From Rhizobiaceae bacterium (GTDB lineage: Bacteria > Pseudomonadota > Alphaproteobacteria > Rhizobiales > Rhizobiaceae): a stretch of 6,006 nt of DNA. Shown one piece after another: positions 1 through 6,006 of this stretch; the stretch's first letter is position 1; every line of letters starts with the position of its first letter. The stretch is taken from the NCBI GenBank assembly GCA_020696915.1, contig JAJFMR010000198.1:1-6006 (forward strand), written 5' to 3'. A program made the translations under genes and the position numbers. The notes below the pieces were generated by a model. It was not told the origin of the DNA. It saw nothing but the letters and a program-made list of their open reading frames with translations, and made no database searches.

Positions 1-162
1 GCTCAGGTCGCGTCATGGACCGGTGCCGAGCGCGACTGGGTCGATTCATACCTGAATTTCAGGGGTCGTATCGAGCGCGACCAGTGGGCCCGGCAGGCCG
101 AAGCGCTGGCCAAAGGCGGGGTCGCGGAGTATGCCCGCGTGTTCGGGAGGGTACCACGCTGA
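1..162 (+). CDS. nuoE: NuoE C-terminal end (partial, 5' truncated by window): accessory H3TH-like tail of the complex I 24 kDa subunit
   Basis: Reading frame 1 is open from base 1 to a TGA at 160-162 and gives 53 residues. They begin AQVASWTGAERDW, contain GRIERDQW (bases 64-87) and end EYARVFGRVPR. The thioredoxin-like [2Fe-2S] core expected of NuoE is not visible and would lie upstream of the window. The assignment rests on position directly before nuoF and on remembered rhizobial NuoE proteins, whose long C-terminal extension ends in a similar GGVxEx..FG..PR segment. The 36 residues before that tail align with the C-terminus of the protein encoded at 1602-2306 (18 identities by hand), which places them in the second half of a helix-hairpin-helix (H3TH, COG3743-like) module. 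The hairpin itself would be just off the left edge. The role of the extension is unknown; NuoE proper holds cluster N1a in the NADH arm. An alternative is a separate small gene between nuoE and nuoF, which the window cannot exclude. Confidence 0.75.
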   Translation, partial: AQVASWTGAERDWVDSYLNFRGRIERDQWARQAEALAKGGVAEYARVFGRVPR

Positions 163-190
163 TGACGGGTGAAACGGCGGATCGGCGGGC

Positions 191-194
191 GGAG
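191..194 (+). promoter_or_regulatory. Shine-Dalgarno site for nuoF
   Basis: GGAG lies five bases (TAGAC) before the ATG at 200. It supports that start over other candidates in the 37-base nuoE-nuoF gap. Confidence 0.7.
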
Positions 195-199
195 TAGAC

Positions 200-1504
200 A
201 TGCTTCACGACAGGGATCGCATCTTCAACAACATCTACGGCATGTTCGACCGCTCGCTTGCCGGCGCGATGCGGCGCGGCCACTGGGACGGCACTGCAGG
301 GCTGCTGGCCAAGGGCCGCGACTGGATCGTCAACGAGATGAAAGCGTCGGGCCTGCGAGGTCGCGGCGGGGCGGGCTTCCCGACCGGGCTCAAATGGTCG
401 TTCATGCCGAAGCAGAGCGACGGGCGGCCCAGCTATCTGGTCGTCAACGCTGACGAGTCGGAACCCGGCACGTGCAAGGACCGCGACATATTGCGGCACG
501 ATCCTCACACTCTGGTCGAAGGCTGCCTGATCGCCGGTTTTGCGATGGGTGCCATCGCCGCCTACATCTATGTGCGTGGCGAGTTCATCCGCGAGCGCGA
601 GGCGCTGCAGCGCGCCATCGACGAAGCCTACGAGGCGAAACTCATCGGTCCGGGCAACTCCAACGGCTACGATTTCGACATCTACGTCCATCACGGCGCC
701 GGCGCCTATATTTGCGGGGAAGAGACGGCCCTTCTCGAAAGTCTCGAGGGCAAGAAGGGCCAGCCGCGGCTGAAGCCGCCGTTTCCCGCCAATGTCGGAC
801 TCTATGGCTGCCCGACGACGGTGAACAACGTCGAGTCGATCGCCGTCGCACCGACCATACTGAGACGGGGCGCGGCATGGTTTTCATCGTTCGGCAGGCC
901 GAATAACGCCGGCACGAAGCTGTTCTGCATCTCCGGACACGTGAACAACCCCTGCACGGTCGAGGAAGCCATGTCGATCCCGTTCCGGGAACTCATCGAG
1001 CGGCATTGCGGCGGCGTCAGGGGCGGTTTTGACAATCTGCTGGCGGTCATCCCCGGCGGCGCCTCCGTGCCGCTCGTCCCGGCCGAGCAGATCCTCGAGG
1101 CGCCGATGGATTTCGATGCGTTGCGTGACCTCAAGTCGGGGCTCGGCACGGCGGCGGTCATCGTCATGGACAAGTCCACGGACATCGTAAAGGCGATCGC
1201 CAGGCTCTCCTACTTCTACAAGCACGAGAGCTGCGGCCAGTGCACTCCGTGCCGGGAGGGCACCGGCTGGATGTGGCGAGTGATGGAAAGGCTGGTCGTC
1301 GGGCAGGCGCAGAAGCATGAGATCGACATGCTGCTCGACGTAACCAAGCAGGTCGAGGGACACACGATCTGCGCGCTCGGCGATGCGGCCGCATGGCCAA
1401 TCCAGGGCCTCATGCGGCATTTTCGCCACGAGGTCGAGCGGCGCATAGACGAGTTCACGCGGAACGCGCAGCGCGCAGAGCCGGTGCTGGTTGCGGCGGA
1501 ATAG
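200..1504 (+). CDS. nuoF: NADH-quinone oxidoreductase subunit F (51 kDa, NADH/FMN-binding)
   Basis: NuoF is the electron-entry subunit of complex I. It oxidises NADH through FMN and passes electrons to [4Fe-4S] cluster N3 in the peripheral arm on the cytoplasmic side. The 434-residue protein has the full family layout. The FMN/NADH glycine-rich loop GLRGRGGAGFPTGLKW is at residues 51-66. NADESEPGTCKDRD is at 83-96. HHGAGAYICGEETALLESLEG is at about 164-184, in two parts around the conserved GEE. VNNVES is near 208-213. Cluster N3 ligands are C345, C348 and C351 in ESCGQCTPC plus C391 in HTICALGD. The length fits alphaproteobacterial NuoF as I recall it. The ATG at 200 is preceded by GGAG at good spacing, and the MLxDxDRIFxNIYG opening matches rhizobial homologues from memory. 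The gene starts 37 bases after the nuoE stop and is surely cotranscribed with it. No missing residue or frameshift was seen. Confidence 0.98.
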   Translation: MLHDRDRIFNNIYGMFDRSLAGAMRRGHWDGTAGLLAKGRDWIVNEMKASGLRGRGGAGFPTGLKWSFMPKQSDGRPSYLVVNADESEPGTCKDRDILRHDPHTLVEGCLIAGFAMGAIAAYIYVRGEFIREREALQRAIDEAYEAKLIGPGNSNGYDFDIYVHHGAGAYICGEETALLESLEGKKGQPRLKPPFPANVGLYGCPTTVNNVESIAVAPTILRRGAAWFSSFGRPNNAGTKLFCISGHVNNPCTVEEAMSIPFRELIERHCGGVRGGFDNLLAVIPGGASVPLVPAEQILEAPMDFDALRDLKSGLGTAAVIVMDKSTDIVKAIARLSYFYKHESCGQCTPCREGTGWMWRVMERLVVGQAQKHEIDMLLDVTKQVEGHTICALGDAAAWPIQGLMRHFRHEVERRIDEFTRNAQRAEPVLVAAE

Positions 1505-1589
1505 ACAACCCTGCGCCTTCGCATCGCGACAGGCAAGCCGGCGATCGGTTCGATGAAAACGACGCAGGGCGGACGGGCAATCAACGTTG

Positions 1590-1596
1590 AAGGAGA
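1590..1596 (+). promoter_or_regulatory. Strong Shine-Dalgarno that fixes the start of the extra gene
   Basis: AAGGAGA sits five bases (TCGGA) before the ATG at 1602. The frame is also open from a TTG at 1587, but that codon lies just ahead of this motif, so a TTG start would put the ribosome-binding site inside the coding region. The ATG at 1602 is therefore preferred. The rest of the 97-base gap (1505-1601) shows no convincing promoter, terminator or small ORF. Confidence 0.75.
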
Positions 1597-1601
1597 TCGG
1601 A

Positions 1602-2306
1602 ATGTCAACGTCTTCCATCCCCGGGGAACCGTTGCGCAACGCCAACAAGGCGGCGCGCCTCAACGAGGATTTGTCCCCGTCGCTGCCGCCGGAGATCGCC
1701 GGAGCCGTCAATCTCCTGGTGCATCCGTTGGCTGGTGCCGCGGCTTTCTCGGCGCTGGGCATCGGCCTGGCGAGCCACGCCTTCGGTGTCTGGATGGGCG
1801 CGGTGTCGAGCGCGGCGGAGATGTCGGAGCGCCTGTTTTCGTCGATGGAGGCCGGGATGCGTTCCGATTCCCGCTCATTCGGCAGGCACGGCGGCTCGCC
1901 GGCCCAGCGGGCGGCATCGACGGCCAGGGCACTGATGGCAGACGCGCATTCGGCGTCCCGGGAGCCGGAAAAAGCCAGCGCGAAGGTCTCCGGCTCTGCG
2001 CCGGCCCGGGTGGATGCGCGCACCGACAGCAAGGGCAAGGAGGCGGTTTCCGCCAGCGCAATCCTTCAGCCGCAGGCGTCGCCGCGGCCCGCAACGCCCG
2101 ATGACCTGAAGGTGATATCCGGTATCGGCCCCAAGCTCGAGAAGGTGCTCAACGGACTCGGCATCTGGACCTATTCACAGATTGCCGGCTGGGAGAAGGC
2201 GGAGATCGCCTGGATGAACCGGCACCTGTCGTTCAACGGCCGCATCGAGCGCGATGACTGGATCGCCCAGGCGCGGACACTCATCGAGACTGCGGGCCGG
2301 CATTGA
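1602..2306 (+). CDS. Complex I operon-embedded protein with hydrophobic N-terminal segment and C-terminal H3TH/helix-hairpin-helix domain
   Basis: This 234-residue protein is not one of the 14 core complex I subunits. Residues 1-30 are polar. Residues about 37-70 form an Ala/Gly-rich hydrophobic stretch (NLLVHPLAGAAAF, then SALGIGLASHAFGVWMG) long enough for one membrane helix or an amphipathic hairpin. Residues about 85-165 are a low-complexity Ala/Ser/Arg/Pro/Lys-rich linker, probably disordered. Residues 167-230 are a compact module: DDLKVISGIGPKLEKVLNGLGI (167-188, in two overlapping parts) is a classical helix-hairpin-helix with GIGPK at 174-178. It is followed by YSQIAGW and GRIERDDW (213-220). 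This matches what databases call COG3743, predicted 5' DNA nuclease H3TH domain. No nuclease catalytic domain or acidic metal site accompanies it, so a nuclease function is not supported. The same module end occurs in the NuoE tail at 1-162. Location between nuoF and nuoG suggests an accessory or assembly role in complex I; that is inference. The start at ATG 1602 is chosen on the AAGGAGA site; a TTG start at 1587 would add five residues. Confidence 0.9.
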   Translation: MSTSSIPGEPLRNANKAARLNEDLSPSLPPEIAGAVNLLVHPLAGAAAFSALGIGLASHAFGVWMGAVSSAAEMSERLFSSMEAGMRSDSRSFGRHGGSPAQRAASTARALMADAHSASREPEKASAKVSGSAPARVDARTDSKGKEAVSASAILQPQASPRPATPDDLKVISGIGPKLEKVLNGLGIWTYSQIAGWEKAEIAWMNRHLSFNGRIERDDWIAQARTLIETAGRH

Positions 2307-2347
2307 CGTTTCGAACGGCTTGGACCAACAGGTGCAGCCGGCAGGAT

Positions 2348-2361
2348 GCGGCGCGAGCCGC
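2348..2361 (+). other. Small GC-rich hairpin with a GNRA-type loop in the nuoG leader
   Basis: GCGGC-GCGA-GCCGC can fold as a five-base-pair stem with a GCGA tetraloop, extendable by one U-G pair. It ends nine bases before the GAGG that probably serves nuoG. It could influence nuoG initiation, but a stem this short is easily found by chance in GC-rich DNA. The rest of the 70-base gap (2307-2376) holds no other recognisable element. Confidence 0.25.
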
Positions 2362-2376
2362 GGGGCTTTGAGGCAG

Positions 2377-4458
2377 ATGGCTAATCTGAAGGTCGACGGA
2401 AAAGAGATATCGGTGCCCGACCACTTCACGCTGCTGCAGGCGGCGGAAGAGGCGGGGGCGGAGATCCCGCGCTTCTGCTTCCACGAACGGCTGTCCATCG
2501 CCGGAAACTGCCGCATGTGCCTGATCGAGGTGAAGGGCGGCCCGCCGAAGCCCGTCGCGTCCTGCGCCATGGGCGTCAGGGATCTCAGGCCCGGCCCGAA
2601 CGGCGAGGCGCCGGAGATCTTCACCAATACGCCGATGGTGAAGAAGGCCCGCGAGGGCGTCATGGAGTTCCTGCTCATCAATCATCCGCTGGACTGCCCG
2701 ATCTGCGACCAGGGCGGCGAGTGCGATCTGCAGGATCAGGCCATGGCCTTCGGCGTCGATGCCTCGCGCTTCCAGGAAAACAAGCGGGCGGTGGAGGACA
2801 AATATATCGGCCCCCTCGTCAAGACGATCATGACCCGCTGCATCCATTGCACGCGCTGCGTCCGCTTCACGACCGAGGTTGCCGGCATTTCGGAACTCGG
2901 CCTGATCGGTCGCGGCGAGGACGCCGAGATCACGACCTACCTGGAAAGCGCGATGACCTCCGAGCTGCAGGGCAACGTCATCGACCTTTGTCCGGTCGGC
3001 GCGCTGACGTCCAGGCCCTATGCCTTCCAGGCGCGGCCCTGGGAATTGACCAAGACCGAATCCATCGACGTGATGGACGCCGTCGGCTCCGCCATTCGCG
3101 TCGATTCCCGGGGCAGGGAAGTGATGCGCATCCTGCCGCGCGTCAACGACGCCGTGAACGAGGAATGGATTTCGGACAAGACCCGTTTCATCTGGGACGG
3201 CTTGCGCTCGCAGCGGCTCGACCGGCCCTATGTGCGCAGGAATTCCCGGCTGGAGCCGACAAGCTGGTCGGAGGCGTTCGAGGCAATCCGGGAAGCGGTG
3301 GCGGCCAGCAGCCCCGACAGAATCGGCGCCATCGCCGGCGACCTGGCGACCGTGGAGGAGATGTACGCGCTGAAGCTCCTGATGCAGTCGCTCGGATCCC
3401 AGAACATCGATTGCCGGCAGGACGGCGCGGCGCTCAATCCGGCGCTCGGACGGGCCAGCTACATCTTCAATCCGACCATCGAAGGCATAGAGCGGGCCGA
3501 TGCGATCCTGGTGATCGGAGCGAACCCGCGCTTCGAGGCGTCCGTGCTCAATGCGCGAATCCGCAAGCGGTGGAAGCAAAGCAGCCTGCCGATCGGTGTT
3601 ATCGGCGAGATGGGCGACCTTCGCTACGACTATCAGCAGCTCGGGGCCGGAGCGGAATCACTGAAGAGCCTGGCGGATGGAAGCGGCAGCTTCTTCCAGA
3701 CGCTGCAGCAGGCTACTCATCCGTTGATCATCGTCGGGCAGGGCGCGCTCATACGGTCCGACGGGCAGGCGGTGCTTGGCCAGGCGGCAAAGCTGGCGCA
3801 GGCGATAAATGCGATCCGGCTGGACTGGAATGGCTTCGCCGTGCTCCATACGGCGGCAGCCCGCGTGGGCGGCCTCGACATCGGCTTCGTTCCGGGCGAA
3901 GGCGGCAAGTCCGTGGCGGAAATGCTGGGCGGCAGCGAGATGCTGTTCCTGCTCGGCGCCGACGAAATCGACATGACGCGAACCGGCGGCGCTTTCGTCG
4001 TCTATATCGGCACGCATGGGGACCACGGCGCGCACCGCGCCAACGTCATCCTGCCGGGCGCCGCCTATACGGAGAAGAGCGGCACCTACGTGAACACCGA
4101 AGGGCGGGTCCAGCAGACCAGCCGTGCCGGCTTTGCGCCGGGCGAGGCGCGCGAGGACTGGGCCGTAATCCGGGCGCTGTCGGACGTGCTCGGCAGGAGG
4201 CTCCCGTTCGATTCACTGGCGCAGCTGCGCCGGAAGCTCCACGCCGAGTACGGCCATCTCGCGCGCCTCGACGACATCACGGCGCCTGACGCGGCCGGCC
4301 TGGCCGACGTCGCGCGGATTGGTGGCCGGCTGGACAGGGGCGTCTTCACGTCTCCGGTCCGGGACTTCTATCTCACCAATCCGATCGCGCGGGCCTCCGC
4401 CGTCATGGCCGAATGCTCTTCCCTGGCCAAGAGCGGCTCCAGACAGGCCGCCGAGTAG
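2377..4458 (+). CDS. nuoG: NADH-quinone oxidoreductase subunit G (75 kDa iron-sulfur subunit)
   Basis: NuoG carries electrons from N3 along the peripheral arm of complex I. The protein is 693 residues, close to the mitochondrial 75 kDa subunit. The N-terminal ferredoxin-like domain binds [2Fe-2S] N1b through C34, C45, C48 and C63. The next segment has the His-liganded [4Fe-4S] N5 motif H103, C107, C110, C116 (HPLDCPICDQGGEC). A third site, C155, C158, C161 and C205, binds N4. Residues from about 222 onward form the degenerate molybdopterin-oxidoreductase-like domain. No CxxC set for an N7 cluster is present, as in mitochondrial and alphaproteobacterial enzymes and unlike E. coli. The frame is open upstream to 2254, overlapping the preceding gene. 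However, MANLKVDGKEISVPD at the ATG 2377 is the family N-terminus, so the upstream 41 codons are rejected. A TTG at 2368 is a less likely start. The ribosome-binding site is weak (GAGG at 2370-2373, only three bases before the ATG). The gene ends 10 bases before nuoH. Confidence 0.98.
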   Translation: MANLKVDGKEISVPDHFTLLQAAEEAGAEIPRFCFHERLSIAGNCRMCLIEVKGGPPKPVASCAMGVRDLRPGPNGEAPEIFTNTPMVKKAREGVMEFLLINHPLDCPICDQGGECDLQDQAMAFGVDASRFQENKRAVEDKYIGPLVKTIMTRCIHCTRCVRFTTEVAGISELGLIGRGEDAEITTYLESAMTSELQGNVIDLCPVGALTSRPYAFQARPWELTKTESIDVMDAVGSAIRVDSRGREVMRILPRVNDAVNEEWISDKTRFIWDGLRSQRLDRPYVRRNSRLEPTSWSEAFEAIREAVAASSPDRIGAIAGDLATVEEMYALKLLMQSLGSQNIDCRQDGAALNPALGRASYIFNPTIEGIERADAILVIGANPRFEASVLNARIRKRWKQSSLPIGVIGEMGDLRYDYQQLGAGAESLKSLADGSGSFFQTLQQATHPLIIVGQGALIRSDGQAVLGQAAKLAQAINAIRLDWNGFAVLHTAAARVGGLDIGFVPGEGGKSVAEMLGGSEMLFLLGADEIDMTRTGGAFVVYIGTHGDHGAHRANVILPGAAYTEKSGTYVNTEGRVQQTSRAGFAPGEAREDWAVIRALSDVLGRRLPFDSLAQLRRKLHAEYGHLARLDDITAPDAAGLADVARIGGRLDRGVFTSPVRDFYLTNPIARASAVMAECSSLAKSGSRQAAE

Positions 4459-4460
4459 GA
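4457..4460 (+). promoter_or_regulatory. Shine-Dalgarno for nuoH overlapping the nuoG stop codon
   Basis: AGGA uses the last two bases of the nuoG TAG stop and lies eight bases before the nuoH ATG at 4469. A second AGGA at 4463-4466 is too close to the ATG to be optimal; the two lie in a short tandem GGACCA-GGACCA. The overlap points to translational coupling of nuoG and nuoH. Confidence 0.5.
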
Positions 4461-4468
4461 CCAGGACC

Positions 4469-5512
4469 ATGGATTCCTTCTTCTCCTTCTACGTGCTGCC
4501 GGGGCTGATCGTGCTCCTGCAATCGGTCGTACTCATCGTCGTGCTGCTGATCTTCGTGGCCTACATCCTCTACGCCGACCGCAAGATCTGGGCGGCGGTC
4601 CAGCTGCGCCGGGGCCCCAACGTCGTCGGTCCGTGGGGACTGCTGCAGGCGTTTGCGGATCTGCTGAAATTCGTCTTCAAGGAGCCGGTCATTCCGTCCG
4701 GCGCCAACAAGGGCGTCTTCCTCCTGGCGCCGCTCGTCTCGGCCGTGCTCGCCATTTCGGCATGGGCGGTGATCCCGGTCAGCGCCGGCTGGGCGGTCGC
4801 CGACATCAATGTCGGCATTCTCTATGTCTTCGCCATTTCCTCGCTCGAGGTCTACGGCGTGATCATGGGCGGCTGGGCATCGAACTCGAAATATCCGTTC
4901 CTGGGGGCGCTCCGCTCGGCGGCGCAGATGGTGTCCTACGAGGTTTCGATCGGCTTCGTCATCGTCACCGTGCTGCTATGCGTCGGTTCGCTCAACCTTT
5001 CCGACATCGTGCTCTCGCAGGCCTACGGGCCGGGCACGATGATCGGCCTGCCGAGCACGCTTCTGGACTGGCATTGGCTCGGCCTGTTTCCGATGTTCGT
5101 CGTGTTCTTCATTTCGGCGCTGGCCGAAACCAACCGGCCGCCCTTCGACCTTGTCGAGGCGGAATCCGAACTCGTAGCCGGCCACATGGTCGAATATTCG
5201 TCGACACCGTTCCTGCTCTTCTTCCTCGGCGAATACGTCGCCATCGTCCTGATGTGCGCGCTGACCACCATATTGTTCCTCGGCGGATGGCTGCCGCCGA
5301 TCGACATCGCGCCTTTCAACTGGATCCCCGGCGTGATCTGGTTCGTGCTCAAGGTCTGCGCCGTGTTCTTCATGTTCGCCATGGTGAAGGCCATCGTGCC
5401 GCGCTACCGCTATGACCAGTTGATGCGGCTCGGCTGGAAGGTCTTCCTGCCGCTGTCGCTCGCCATGGTGGCAATCACCGCGGCGTTCCTCAAACTCACC
5501 GGATTGGCATGA
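4469..5512 (+). CDS. nuoH: NADH-quinone oxidoreductase subunit H (ND1-type membrane subunit)
   Basis: NuoH anchors the peripheral arm to the membrane, forms most of the quinone-binding chamber and starts the chain of charged residues used in proton pumping. The protein is 347 residues with about eight hydrophobic helices, near residues 10-34, 82-104, 112-134, 156-178, 202-220, 247-274, 286-310 and 324-344. Both family signatures are visible. The first is RRGPNVVGPWGLLQAFAD at 47-64, followed by LLKFVFKE. The second is ETNRPPFDLVEAESELVAG at 220-238, followed by HMVEYSS; it lies in the acidic cytoplasmic loop that shapes the quinone path. The frame extends upstream to 4319 inside nuoG, but those 50 residues are Pro/Arg/Ser-rich shadow sequence. 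The hydrophobic MDSFFSFYVLPG start at 4469 is the natural N-terminus. The gene begins 10 bases after nuoG and overlaps nuoI by four bases. Confidence 0.98.
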   Translation: MDSFFSFYVLPGLIVLLQSVVLIVVLLIFVAYILYADRKIWAAVQLRRGPNVVGPWGLLQAFADLLKFVFKEPVIPSGANKGVFLLAPLVSAVLAISAWAVIPVSAGWAVADINVGILYVFAISSLEVYGVIMGGWASNSKYPFLGALRSAAQMVSYEVSIGFVIVTVLLCVGSLNLSDIVLSQAYGPGTMIGLPSTLLDWHWLGLFPMFVVFFISALAETNRPPFDLVEAESELVAGHMVEYSSTPFLLFFLGEYVAIVLMCALTTILFLGGWLPPIDIAPFNWIPGVIWFVLKVCAVFFMFAMVKAIVPRYRYDQLMRLGWKVFLPLSLAMVAITAAFLKLTGLA

Positions 5513-6003
5513 TGTCTGCTCTGTCCGAGGCTGCCAAATCCTTGCTCCTCAAGGACTTCGTCGGGGCTTTTTTCCTGACGATGCGGCAGTTCATGTCGCC
5601 GAAGGCGACACTGAACTATCCGCACGAGAAGGGGCCCATCTCGCCGCGGTTTCGCGGCGAGCACGCGCTGCGGCGCTATCCCAACGGCGAGGAGCGTTGC
5701 ATCGCCTGCAAGCTTTGCGAGGCGATCTGCCCGGCGCAGGCGATCACCATCGAGGCCGGGCCGCGCCGCAACGACGGTACGCGCCGTACCGTGCGTTACG
5801 ATCTCGACATGGTGAAATGCATTTACTGTGGCTTCTGCCAGGAAGCCTGCCCCGTCGACGCGATCGTCGAGGGCCCGAATTTCGAGTTCTCGACCGAAAC
5901 CCGGGAGGAGCTCTACTACGACAAGGACAAGCTTCTCGCCAACGGCGACCGCTGGGAGCGGGAGATCGCGCGCAACATCGAGATGGATGCACCATACAGA
6001 TAG
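5509..6003 (+). CDS. nuoI: NADH-quinone oxidoreductase subunit I (23 kDa, 2x[4Fe-4S] ferredoxin-like)
   Basis: NuoI holds clusters N6a and N6b, which carry electrons to the terminal cluster N2 in NuoB. The 164-residue protein has an amphipathic N-terminal helix (about 5-28) that lies on the membrane surface in known structures. Two ferredoxin motifs follow: CIACKLCEAICP with C64, C67, C70, C74, and CIYCGFCQEACP with C104, C107, C110, C114. Each motif's last Cys serves the other cluster in the usual pattern. The C-terminal ETREELYYDKDKLL and EREIARNI segments are typical of alphaproteobacterial NuoI. The gene opens ATGATG. The first ATG overlaps the nuoH stop as ATGA; the second, at 5512, would give a 163-residue MSALSEAAK start. 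The sequence cannot separate them. No clear ribosome-binding site precedes either, so translation is probably coupled to nuoH termination. The stop TAG is at 6001-6003; the window ends three bases later, before the expected nuoJ. Confidence 0.98.
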   Translation: MMSALSEAAKSLLLKDFVGAFFLTMRQFMSPKATLNYPHEKGPISPRFRGEHALRRYPNGEERCIACKLCEAICPAQAITIEAGPRRNDGTRRTVRYDLDMVKCIYCGFCQEACPVDAIVEGPNFEFSTETREELYYDKDKLLANGDRWEREIARNIEMDAPYR

Positions 6004-6006
6004 AAC

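Noticed and set aside
1509..1569. Inverted repeat CCCTGCG / CGCAGGG flanking 47 bases in the nuoF-to-extra-gene gap
   Set aside because: Seven base pairs around a long GC-rich loop is within chance expectation, and no U-run follows that would make it a terminator.
884..2038. 384-residue open frame on the minus strand across nuoF and the extra gene
   Set aside because: It spans parts of two sense genes and their gap, has no family motif, and is composed like other antisense shadows here.
2254..2376. Upstream extension of nuoG overlapping the preceding gene
   Set aside because: The 41 extra residues resemble nothing in the family and the standard N-terminus starts at the ATG at 2377.
3040..3130. 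Absence of an N7 cluster binding site in NuoG
   Set aside because: Lack of N7 is normal for mitochondrial and alphaproteobacterial complex I and is not a defect.
2281..3579. 432-residue open frame on the minus strand, antisense to the extra gene and nuoG
   Set aside because: It is a mirror of the codon phase of nuoG in GC-rich DNA, is rich in Arg/Ala/Gly/Asp/His with no recognisable domain, and lies over a certain gene with all its iron-sulfur motifs.
2517..4289. 590-residue + strand frame inside nuoG
   Set aside because: It is an out-of-frame reading of nuoG with extreme Arg/Gly/Ala content and no domain; the nuoG frame carries all cluster ligands.
5156..5161. Val in place of the common Pro in the NuoH PFDLxEAE signature
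   Set aside because: This position varies in the family (Thr in bovine ND1, Pro in E. coli), so it is not a lost key residue.

Overview
The window is an interior slice of a proton-pumping NADH:quinone oxidoreductase (respiratory complex I) operon. Every gene is on the + strand. The order is nuoE (3' end only), nuoF, an extra gene with a helix-hairpin-helix (H3TH-type) C-terminus, nuoG, nuoH and nuoI. The DNA is GC-rich. The protein sequences have the mitochondrial/alphaproteobacterial character: NuoF has the NADESEPGT form of its nucleotide-site motif, NuoG has no N7-cluster cysteines, and NuoI ends in an ELYYDK / REIARNI tail. From memory of rhizobial complex I sequences, the closest match is an alphaproteobacterium of the Hyphomicrobiales (Rhizobiaceae/Phyllobacteriaceae type). 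The genus cannot be fixed from the sequence alone.

Layout. Bases 1-162 encode the last 53 residues of a protein that by position and sequence is the C-terminal extension of NuoE. nuoF (200-1504) follows after 37 bases. Then comes a looser stretch: a 97-base gap, the extra gene (1602-2306) and a 70-base gap. Tight packing resumes with nuoG (2377-4458), nuoH (4469-5512, 10-base gap) and nuoI (5509-6003, ATGA overlap). The window ends three bases after the nuoI stop, where nuoJ would normally follow. No promoter, terminator, tRNA, rRNA, CRISPR array, insertion sequence or other mobile element was seen. All long minus-strand and alternative-frame ORFs are codon-phase shadows.

How the genes work together. 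NuoE, NuoF and NuoG form the NADH-oxidising arm. NuoF binds NADH, FMN and cluster N3. NuoG carries clusters N1b, N4 and N5. NuoI carries N6a and N6b and passes electrons towards the quinone site, which is roofed by the membrane subunit NuoH. All canonical iron-sulfur ligands of NuoF, NuoG and NuoI are present, so the genes look intact and functional.

The one non-canonical element is the extra gene between nuoF and nuoG. Its protein has an Ala/Gly-rich hydrophobic N-terminal segment, a low-complexity linker and a C-terminal H3TH module. The end of that module is clearly related to the tail of NuoE at the start of the window (18 identities in 36 aligned residues by hand, including a shared GRIERDxW block). 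Two proteins of one complex I operon therefore carry the same accessory module. This arrangement is, to my knowledge, a recurrent feature of rhizobial nuo operons rather than unique to this window, but its function is not established as far as I know.
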